Below, piece by piece: positions 44,701 through 55,600 of a stretch of 64,000 bases of DNA (the stretch's first letter is position 1; each line of letters opens with the position of its first letter). Made by a program: the position numbers and the translations under genes. The DNA lies in contig JAAEAF010001505.1 in assembly GCA_011037195.1 (NCBI GenBank), positions 102,504-166,503 of the forward strand, in the 5' to 3' direction. This stretch comes from Triatoma infestans. Lineage: Eukaryota > Arthropoda > Insecta > Hemiptera > Reduviidae. The notes beneath the pieces were generated by a model, which was not told the origin of the DNA, did no database searches, and saw only the letters and a list, made by a program, of their open reading frames with translations.

Positions 44701-45650
44701 ACATGTTTCAGAAATAACCCCAAGGCCAGAAAACAATTCATGGGAGAATTACCTTCTAAGAGTGTGAAGTAGCCAAAACTTTCTAGAATGCAGCCGTTCA
44801 TTCGTATGGTCTAGAGTCGACAGACACTAGAGTTTTCAAAAATGCTAACGTGATGAAGTCATATATTTCTATACTTGTTTGTCTTCCAACCAAAGCCGTA
44901 CTCAAAGAAGTAGTGGACGACCTTTCGGCAGAATGTTTTCTTCCAGCCTTGATTCTTAGCGAGAAGTGGAAAGTTTCAATCAATAAGGTCTGACAATGGG
45001 CGTGATTTCGTGGGAACAGATAACAAATTAACAGCAGATTTCAGAAGAGCTTTTTAAGATACCAGGATAAGAAAATGGCATTTCATACTACCTCACACAT
45101 TAAGTTTGGAGGACTTTGTGAGGCCGAGGTGAGTACTTAAACACCATTTTCGGAGAATATGGGAAGGAATCATTTTTCCTAGAAGTAAATATATTCACTT
45201 ATGATCGAGGCCTCCCTCAATTCAAGACCAATATCCCCATTTAGCCCGGACCGAAATGAGTTGACTCCAATGACACCAGGCTATTTTTTAATTATAGACT
45301 GTCTTCCAGAAACACACAGTCCAATATGATGTACGCAAAAATTACAACTCTCAAGCGTTGGCGATTAGTAGAACAATAGTTTCATAATTCCGGGCTAGAT
45401 GTTCGAAAGAATCATTCTATATCATAGATACGGTGGAAATGGTTCAAGAAAACGAAGGATTTGCAGGTAAGATAAATTCTCTTAATCAAGGATATGATAC
45501 CACCATCTTAAAACAGCCATTATTAGGAAAAGTACATGCAATCCATCAGGGTACAGACGTTATTTGAGAGTACCCCCCAATTAAGACGGTATCGGGCCTT
45601 ATCAAAAGGGTCGCCAATGAGATATGCTCATTTCTTTTGGAAGAACATAG
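41750..45650 (+). mobile_element. Degenerate BEL/Pao LTR retrotransposon
   Basis: The Gag-like part (about 42900-43110) reads LPRVDLPK ... NWEEFRPFKQEFDSLVY and LKGDAGLAIQNM, matching BEL/Pao Gag (LPK..LPKF.G....W..F...F..L.......K...L...L.G.A). The integrase part (44520-45110) has PFLDETSLIGIAGRINKAEIP, then CLPTKAV-like and LTMG/SDNGRDFVG-like blocks. After it, near 45500, KVHAIHQGTD resembles the end of BEL Pol. Protease and reverse transcriptase are not recognisable. Stops and frameshifts are throughout. The 5' portion (41785-42600) is shared with 35585-35770 and 36966-37660 and may be an LTR. Confidence 0.65.
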
Positions 45651-45699
45651 AACTAATGTGAGTATTTAGTTTTAACTAAGAAGATGACTGTATTATTGT

Positions 45700-46900
45700 A
45701 CGACTTTGTATTACTTAGTTTAGCTGTTCAAGTGGTCAGCATTTTATCTTTAGCAGCAGATCCTTCCGCAAGAATATAAAAAATTATACCACTGGTCATA
45801 AAATTAAAAAAAAAAACATGTGGAAACAGAGTTTCCTGAATTGAATTGATTTATAGATCAGAAACTCCTGAGTTTCCTGAATTCTATTTGTATTACAGAT
45901 ATTCACTAGTTCCCTTCTAGCTTTTCTTAGGGAAATCACCAGTGCTTTTTGCATTCTCGTTTGGACAAAGGTGTGCCCATCAAATGCAAGCGTGTTGTAA
46001 ATGCTCGAGATTAAATAAATATTATATTTCTTCTATATAAAAAAAATTATTCAATATATTTCAGAAAAACTGTTGGTTTAAAATAAATAAAATACTTTAT
46101 AAAAAAAAGTATAACTGGTAAGATATACTATGTGACAACCTCACAGAGATAAATATTCCATTAAATAGAGTGAAGATTAGCTTTAGAACGATTATAGAAC
46201 ACTACGTTAAAGTTAAGCAAAATTAAATATATTTCCAGATATTTACTTAAATATTAACAAAAATGTTTTTTATTTATTTATATTTTGCAATTTAAGTTTA
46301 ATGGAGAAAGACTTTTTACTTTATTTATGTGTTTTAAGTAGGAAAGTTTAAAAGTCTATAATTTGTTAATCGTTTCCCGTGTAGCCTATCATTAAAATTC
46401 TTTTTCCGCAATTAAAGGAAGTTCCCGGCCGGAATGGCATGATTATTTTAGAAATTATTCTTACTTCCTCTTACTCCACTAGTAAGTGAAAGGAGTGCTG
46501 CAATCGTGTCAAATTTTCATAAATGAATTTCTACCGGAAATACAAGTTTGGAGTCCCCTCGAATATCAAAAATATTTTTTAGCGGGTAGTCTGTATGCAT
46601 GAAGATCAAAATATATCGAAAACGAAAACTCTTTGGTTTGATACAACACCAGTTATAGAACATTGGTTAACTAAAATAATTGGGAAAGCGATTATTCATA
46701 CGATCTTCGCGTTCTTCTAACAATAGAAGATTTTTCTTTTTGTTTTGCATAGACAGTCACCAGCTTTCTACGTCTGAAAGAAAAAAATTAAAAAAAATCT
46801 CCAACCGTTTAATAATGTGACAATTATTAAATCAAAAGTAGTGAGTGACATTATACTTTTAATAACAAGTGAGAGAATATAGTAACAACTATTAATTATA
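45700..46900. other. Intergenic stretch with one CCGGAAGT-family copy
   Basis: A copy of the dispersed family occupies about 46450-46640 (TCCTCTTACTCCACTAGTAAG, GCAATCGTGTCAAAT, CTACCGGAAATAC). The rest is AT-rich without recognised content. Confidence 0.45.
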
Positions 46901-46907
46901 CTCACAA

Positions 46908-47014
46908 GTCAATACTAGAACTCGAATATAAAATAGTATTATTATACTTCCATAAATAATTATTGTCAACACATTCATTGAACCTGTTCTGACATTATTT
47001 CTAATAAAAATTCA
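46908..47014. repeat. 107-bp direct repeat, copy 1
   Basis: It begins AGTCAATACTAGAACTCG and ends TAATAAAAATTCAA. It is repeated almost exactly at 47529-47638 just upstream of the gene K promoter region. The spacer of 515 bases holds a (CA)n run. Confidence 0.85.
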
Positions 47015-47528
47015 AAACATATGTTTCTCCTCTACAAAACATATGCGTTACATCCCAGCTCTTTTCTGGCATAAACCTACATCAGTTTGGATAGCAGTTA
47101 ATAACATACTAACGAACGATTGTAGTCATTTCAAACAATAGCATTAAGAATTGCATGAAACCGTGCCTTGTTTACCAGTAACACGCAAATACAGAACTTG
47201 ACATGTGACATTCACACACACACACACACATGACTAAACTGACAGATAATTTCTTCCTAATCCACCCAGGTACTATCTTCAGCGTCACACTATCAAGTGT
47301 GACAGCCTGAAATCCAGAAGATATCAAGGTCTTCGACATTCCATTAGGAACACGATGTAAACCTCTATTCGGGCTGTCCCATAAAATAAAACAAATACAT
47401 GAAATTGTTGAAAATAATTAATATTGCTCCTTTAAATATTTCTTTATATTCATTGTTAAGAACTATATTCAGCATGTGTGCAAATTAACTGTGCACCTCG
47501 TCCAGTTGTCGCTCTCGTTGCGTTCGTG

Positions 47529-47638
47529 CAGTCAATACTAGAACTCGAATATAAAATAGTATTATATATACTTCCATAAATAATTATTGTCAACACATTC
47601 ATTGAACCTGTTCTAACATTATTTCTAATAAAAATTCA
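47529..47638. repeat. 107-bp direct repeat, copy 2
   Basis: Second copy of 46908-47014. Its right end joins the region shared with the 5' flank of gene B. Confidence 0.85.
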
Positions 47639-47945
47639 ATTTTGAAAATTGTGATTCTGCAGCAAAGAAAAGAAAAGAAATTATTGAAATTAATTTAAAA
47701 ATAAATTTAATTGAAAGCTGGACTATTCTATATTATTTCTTATTCTTAAAAAAATGTATTACAAATAAAACTATAAAACACAATGATAATAATGGACTGT
47801 TTATGTTTCCAATACAATCACGTATTGTTTAATAACAATTAGAAATAAAATTTAACAAATTTCTATTCAAATAGTTTTCAATATAATAGATCTGATAATT
47901 AAATTACTGAATAAGTCTTATTCAATAACTTTGAACATTTCAAAC

Positions 47946-48008
47946 ATGTACAAGTTAAAATTGTCTATTTTACTAAATCTAATGTTTATTTCAGCATTTA
48001 CAATATCG
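47946..48008 (+). CDS. Gene K exon 1: signal-peptide exon
   Basis: 21 codons (MYKLKLSILLNLMFISAFTIS), GTAAGT donor at 48009, phase 0. It is about 98% identical to gene B over exon and 5' flank (47660-48008). Confidence 0.8.
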
Positions 48009-48419
48009 GTAAGTAAATTATATTCTTTATGGTTTTCAGCCCATAATATTGAAAATATTAATTATATACTGTTTAGTTTTTTTATTCTGCGGCAAGAATG
48101 AAATGGACATTTCTGTAAATTATATCAAATTATAAACATCTATACAATCATAAGCAAATGTATACCAAAATATTATTAGCGAAAAGTAGACACATATGTT
48201 CGGTCATTTTAGGAAATAATCAAACAAACTTGCACCAAGTACATTATTGTGTAAATTTCGATGGTTCCATCTCTTCAGAAACCAGAAATTTGATCACTGA
48301 TTGAATTCGATCCATATTGCAGATTTATAGAGGACTTGTCATCGATGAATGGTTTGTAGGGGTTTATGTATACTGAAAGTGTGTCAAGCAGGGATGCCAA
48401 TTTATGTGCTGAAAGTTGT

Positions 48420-49650
48420 AACCAGTCCTAGAAAATATAGAGAAATTTTGTTTTGTTTGGAGTACCTAATATAAATTATCCTTCAGGCGCTTGATAACCG
48501 AAACTATCACAGACAAAGGAAAATGATTACTGGACCGATTCTAAAAAAAATTTCCCATAAGGACGCTTCTGATGGACGGTCAGTTGTGAGGAGGATGGTT
48601 CCACTTTACAAGGTAAATCAACTGGAAACGTTCGTATTACATTAGAGAGATTCGTATGCGTTGCAAAATATCAAATTGAAGGTTGCTGCAGTTTGTCTGT
48701 TTTGTTTTAGAGATATTTGTTGGTTCACACGCACTGACCACTCAGTTTTGTGTGCTCAGAACATTCAAAAAAACATGATTCTTTATTTCAAAATTTCATA
48801 CGAAGGGCTCAACTTCCTCTTAGAGATGTTTTGGAAACTGAAAATTGAAATTTGAAGAAAATTTGTCATAAAATTATGGGATTTATAGTAAGAGAAAATT
48901 GTAAGCGAAGTTGTAAGAGAAAGTTGTGTGTTAAATTTAGTGCTTTTGTGTGTAATGGTAGCAAGAGATGGTGGTTGTGATGTTGAAGAATGAAACACAA
49001 AACTCATTAGTTACACTGTACATAATTTATATTTAAATAACATTGTCAGGCCATTAGAGGTACCGACCGAAAATTGATCATTTTGGTGACGTAGAATGAT
49101 AGTATTAGCTTTTTCAGGATTAGGATTAGTTAGACAGCTTTTCGAGCGATGCGCTAGTTAGAACTCTTAATCTACCTTAGTGAAAATTTTCTGTAAAAAG
49201 ACTTTTGGCAGAGAGCTGACTGTAGACCTTGATTGCTAGTCACAAGAAGTTGCTTGAGAACTTACATATTTATGTTGTACACTTCTCAGTAATACGAAAC
49301 TCTTGAGACTTTTTCCATTCTGTCTATTTTCTACTTGAAGGCTTAATCATGTGTGGTTTTGTTTTCTTCAGTTCTTCAAATGCTGTTTCTTGACTGACTA
49401 AAGCCCTCAAATTGCCGCATTTGTTAATTCATAGCATACGCAATGCCATAGCACACTCGCCTGTTTGCTGAAATTCATGTGAGAAAGGTGATGTTGAGAA
49501 ATATTCAAAGTCCGTGATGGCCAAGCTGGAATCAACAATATGAGGCCTCCAGCGCCTGAACTTGGTTGTTCCTGAATTCCCTCTGTAGATGACTCCACAC
49601 AGACCCACTAATGCTGAAGAACGCATTTATTGCTAAAACCGACTACGCTG
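48420..49650. other. Gene K intron, 3' part
   Basis: Diverged homologue of the gene B intron (clearest at 49470-49650 against 14990-15180). The frame at 48661-48855 and the minus-strand frames here are not supported as genes. Confidence 0.5.
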
Positions 49651-49676
49651 TAATTTTATTTTTTGTTTTGTTTCAG

Positions 49677-52600
49677 AAACAAGGTTGTAATGGCAAATGT
49701 GAAGGAAATATACTTAAATTTGGAAACCATACAAGCACTAAGAAATTTAATAAAATCGGATACAATACCACTCCACTTAATAACGTAGCCAAAGTTAATT
49801 CAAAAACACAGATCAATATGAAGGAATTGGAACTTATTGCGAACTTAGACAATAAACATACTTCAAACGAAGCCAAATTTATGGAAAACATAAATTTAAA
49901 CCATAAAACATCATTTAATTTGCCAATACAGCACGTACTAGGCAAAAACCATATTCAAAATAAAGAAAACGAATTATTAATCGCAAGGTCTGAGAAGTTA
50001 AAGGCTCCTTTTAAACCAATCAGAATTCATAAGAGAAAACCTAAAAGAAATTATATTAACCTAGAAAAACAAAAACGTTCATTGAATGCAAACGAAAAAA
50101 TTACTAAACCTGCTGGAAATTTTAGATATGGTCAAAGTATTGATAGAAAATTAGATAACAAATATGGGCAAAAATTCAATGTATCACATACAGAGACGAA
50201 GATTTCACAAAGGTTTATAAATAATAGTCCTAATGGAAACAAAAATGATTTTCTTAAACAGAAAGGCAATGTATTAAGTTCATCCCCAGAAGAACCGTCA
50301 AAGCAACAAAACAGGTATATAAGAAAACTTCGAGATTTAGGTTATACTTTCAGAGGATGGCAAGATTATGGAACTCAAAATTATGAAAACTTCCCAGCTC
50401 GCTACAATAACCCTATATATGAACCAAATTATTTTCCAATTGATTATCCCACATATATAGCTGCTCCATCAGATGCAGCTTATGATTTCTTCGAAAGGCC
50501 ACATTATGAATATCAAATTAATGTAAATCCCGCTGATCTCTATGAACTGAAAAGGAGAAAACAGTCATTTGTCGCGGTTGTTACCGGAAGGGCTCCTTCA
50601 GATTCAGGCCACCGTACACACAAACCGCCACTTGTAAAACCAGCTGGTCAAACAGCGACTATTACTAACAACAAAACCAATGTCAAAACAACACTTATTC
50701 CAAGTAATCCCGGAATCAGTCAACCATTTGGAACAGGTGAAAATCCTACACCAATTCCAGGTCTTCAACCATCCCATAGACCAGGTAATAGACCAGGTAA
50801 TAATCCCGCACCAATACCACCAGATATTATGCCTTCACCTAATCTCGTAGTCACTCCGCCAGCTGGCAAAGTACCGTCCGGTGGCAACAATCAACCTATA
50901 GTTAGTCCAAGTAGTAATCCCGCACTACCCCAACCAAGTGTCGTGGCTCCACCTACTTTAGGAATCGCCCCTCCCGGTCCAGAATCTATATATGGAGGAT
51001 GGCCACCTTTTGATTATCCGGGTCTTCAACCATCCCCTGCCGGCAACAGTCAACCTTCATTTACACCAGGTAATAATCCCGCACCAATACCACCAGATGT
51101 TATGCCTTCACCTAATCCCGTAGTCGCTCCGCCAGCTGAAAAAGTACCCTCCGGTGGCAACCGTCAACCTATAGTTAGTCCAAGTAGTAATCCCGCACAA
51201 CCCCAACCAAGTGTCGTGGCTCCACCTACTTTAGGAATCGCTCCTCCCGGTCCAGGATCTATATATGGAGGATGGCCACCTTTTGATTATCCGGGTCTTC
51301 AACCATCCCCTGCCGGCAACAGTCAATCTTCATTTACACCAGGTAATAATCCCGCACCAATACCACCAGATGTTATGCCTTCACCTAATCCCGTAGTCGC
51401 TCCGCCAGCCGGCCAATTACCCTCCGGTGGCAACCGTGAGCCTATAGTTAGTCCAGGTAGTTATCCCGCACTAACTCAACCAAGTGTCGTGGTTCCACCT
51501 ACTTCCGGAATCGCTCCTCCCGGTCCAGGATCTATTTATGGAGGATGGCCACCTTTTGATTATCCTGGTCTTCAACCAACCCCAGGCGGCAACAATCACC
51601 CTTCATTTACACCAGGTAATAATCCCGCACTAATACCACCAGATGTTATGCCTTCACCTAGTGTCGCGCCTTCACCAACTTACGGAATCGCCCCTCCCGG
51701 TTCAGGACCTATTTATGGAGGATGGCCAACTTATGGTTTTCGAGGTCTGCAACCATCCCATGGCAGCAACATTAAACCTACGCGTTTACCAGGTGATAAT
51801 CCCGCACGAGTTCCATCAATTGTTAGACATCCAACTGATTACGGAATCGCTCCCGACGGTCCAGGATCTATTTATGGAGGATGGCCACCTTTTGATTATC
51901 CAGGTCTTCAACCATCCCCAGGCGGCAACAGTGAACCATCACATACACCAGGTAATAATCCCGCACCAATACCACCAGATGTTATGCCTTCACCTACTTA
52001 CGGAATCGCTCCTCCCGGTTCAGGATCTATTTATGGAGGATGGCCAACTTATGGTCTTCCAGGTCTTCAACCATCCCATGGCAACAACATTAAACCTACG
52101 CGTTTACCAGGTGATAATCCCGCACGAGTACCACCAGATGTTATGCCTTCACCTAGTGTCGCGCCTTCACCAACTTACGGAATCGCCCACTCCCGGTTCA
52201 GGACCTATTTATGGAGGATGGCCAACTTATGGTTTTCGAGGTCTGCAACCATCCCATGGCAGCAACATTAAACCTACGCGTTTACCAGGTGATAATCCCG
52301 CACGAGTTCCATCAATTGTTAGACATCCAACTGATTACGGAATCGCTCCCGACGGTCCAGGATCTATTTATGGAGGATGGCCACCTTTTGATTATCCAGG
52401 TCTTCAACCATCCCCAGGCGGCAACAGTGAACCATCACATACACCAGGTAATAATCCCGCACCAATACCACCAGATGTTATGCCTTCACCTACTTACGGA
52501 ATCGCTCCTCCCGGTTCAGGATCTATTTATGGAGGATGGCCAACTTATGGTCTTCCAGGTCTTCAACCATCCCATGGCAACAACATTAAACCTACGCGTT

Positions 52601-55600
52601 TACCAGGTGATAATCCCGCACGAGTACCACCAATTGTTAGACCTCCAACTGATTACAGAAACGCTGCCCACGGTCCAGGACCTATTTATGGAGCATGGCA
52701 ACCTTTTGATTATCCAAGTCATCTACCATCCCCTGGCGGCAACAGTCAACCTTCATTTACACCAGGTAATAATCCCGCACCAATACCACCAGATATTATG
52801 CCTTCACCTAGTGTCGCGCCTTCACCAACTTACGGAATCGCCCCTCCCGGTTCAGGACCTATTTATGGAGGATGGCCAACTTATGGTTTTCGAGGTCTGC
52901 AACCATCCCATGGCAGCAACATTAAACCTACGCGTTTACCAGGTGATAATCCCGCACGAGTTCCATCAATTGTTAGACATCCAACTGATTACGGAATCGC
53001 TCCCGACGGTCCAGGATCTATTTATGGAGGATGGCCACCTTTTGATTATCCAGGTCTTCAACCATCCCCAGGCGGCAACAGTGAACCATCACATACACCA
53101 GGTAATAATCCCGCACCAATACCACCAGATGTTATGCCTTCACCTACTTACGGAATCGCTCCTCCCGGTTCAGGATCTATTTATGGAGGATGGCCAACTT
53201 ATGGTCTTCCAGGTCTTCAACCATCCCATGGCAACAACATTAAACCTACGCGTTTACCAGGTGATAATCCCGCACGAGTACCACCAGATGTTATGCCTTC
53301 ACCTAGTGTCGCGCCTTCACCAACTTACGGAATCGCCACTCCCGGTTCAGGACCTATTTATGGAGGATGGCCAACTTATGGTTTTCGAGGTCTGCAACCA
53401 TCCCATGGCAGCAACATTAAACCTACGCGTTTACCAGGTGATAATCCCGCACGAGTTCCATCAATTGTTAGACATCCAACTGATTACGGAATCGCTCCCG
53501 ACGGTCCAGGATCTATTTATGGAGGATGGCCACCTTTTGATTATCCAGGTCTTCAACCATCCCCAGGCGGCAACAGTGAACCATCACATACACCAGGTAA
53601 TAATCCCGCACCAATACCACCAGATGTTATGCCTTCACCTACTTACGGAATCGCTCCTCCCGGTTCAGGATCTATTTATGGAGGATGGCCAACTTATGGT
53701 CTTCCAGGTCTTCAACCATCCCATGGCAACAACATTAAACCTACGCGTTTACCAGGTGATAATCCCGCACGAGTACCACCAATTGTTAGACCTCCAACTG
53801 ATTACAGAAACGCTGCCCACGGTCCAGGACCTATTTATGGAGGATGGCAACCTTTTGATTATCCAAGTCTTCTACCATCCCCTGGCGGCAACAGTCAACC
53901 TTCATTTACACCAGGTAATAATCCCGCACCAATACCACCAGATATTATGCCTTCACCTAGTGTCGCGCCTTCACCAACTTACGGAATCGCCCCTCCCGGT
54001 TCAGGATCCTATTTATGGAGGATGGCCAACTTATGGTTTTCGAGGTCTGCAACCATCCCATGGCAGCAACATTCAACCTACGCGTTTACCAGGTGATAAT
54101 CCCGCACGAGTTCCATCAATTGTTAGACATCCAACTGATTACGGAATCGCTCCCGACGGTCCAGGATCTATTTATGGAGGATGGCCACCTTTTGATTATC
54201 CAGTCTTCAACCATCCCCAGGCGGCAACAGTGAACCATCACATACACCAGGTAATAATCCCGCACCAATACCACCAGATGTTATGCCTTCACCTACTTAC
54301 GGAATCGCTCCTCCCGGTTCAGGATCTATTTATGGAGGATGGCCAACTTATGGTCTTCCAGGTCTTCAACCATCCCATGGCAACAACATTAAACCTACGC
54401 GTTTACCAGGTGATAATCCCGCACGAGTACCACCAGATGTTATGCCTTCACCTAGTGTCGCGCCTTCACCAACTTACGGAATCGCCACTCCCGGTTCAGG
54501 ACCTATTTATGGAGGATGGCCAACTTATGGTTTTCGAGGTCTGCAACCATCCCATGGCAGCAACATTAAACCTACGCGTTTACCAGGTGATAATCCCGCA
54601 CGAGTTCCATCAATTGTTAGACATCCAACTGATTACGGAATCGCTCCCGACGGTCCAGGATCTATTTATGGAGGATGGCCACTTTTGATTATCCAGGTCT
54701 TCAACCATCCCCAGCGGCAACAGTGAACCATCACATACACCAGGTAATAATCCCGCACCAATACCACCAGATTGTTATGCCTTCACCTACTTACGGAATC
54801 GCTCCTCCCGGTTCAGGATCTATTTATGGAGGATGGCCAACTTATGGTCTTCCAGGTCTTCAACCATCCCATGGCAACAACATTAAACCTACGCGTTTAC
54901 CAGGTGATAATCCCGCACGAGTACCACCAATTGTTAGACCTCCAACTGATTACAGAAACGCTGCCACGGTCCAGGACCTATTTATGGAGGATGGCAACCT
55001 TTTGATTATCCAAGTCTTCTACCATCCCCTGGCGGCAACAGTCAACCTTCATTTACACCAGGTAATAATCCCGCACCAATACCACCAGATATTATGCCTT
55101 CACCTAGTGTCGCGCCTTCACCAACTTACGGAATCGCTCCTCCCGGTTCAGGATCTATTTATGGAGGATGGCCAACTTATGGTTTTCCAGGTCTCCAACC
55201 ATCCCATGGCAGCAACATTAAACCTACGCTATTACCAGGCGATAATCCCGCACGAGTACCATCAATTGTTAGACCTCCAACTGATTACGGAATCGCTGCC
55301 CACGGTCCAGGACCTATTTATGGAGGATGGCAACCTTTTGATTATCCAAGTCTTCTACCATCCCCTGGCGGCAACAGTCAACCTTCATTTACACCAGGTA
55401 ATAATCCCGCACCAATACCACCAGATGTTATGCCTTCACCTAGTGTCGCGCCTTCACCAACTTACGAAATCGCTCCTCCCGGTTCAGGATCTATTAATGG
55501 AGGATGGCCAACTTATGGTTTTCCAGGTCTTCAACCATCCCCTGGCAGCAACATTCAACCTACGCGTTTACCAGGTGATAATCCCGCACAAGTACCATCA

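Noticed and set aside
52211..54688. 825-codon open frame overlapping gene K in another frame
   Set aside because: It is the second frame of an in-frame repeat array, so it is open because one unit is open. Gene K's main frame has the signal exon, splice phase and homology to gene B. It is kept only as a finding about frame tolerance.
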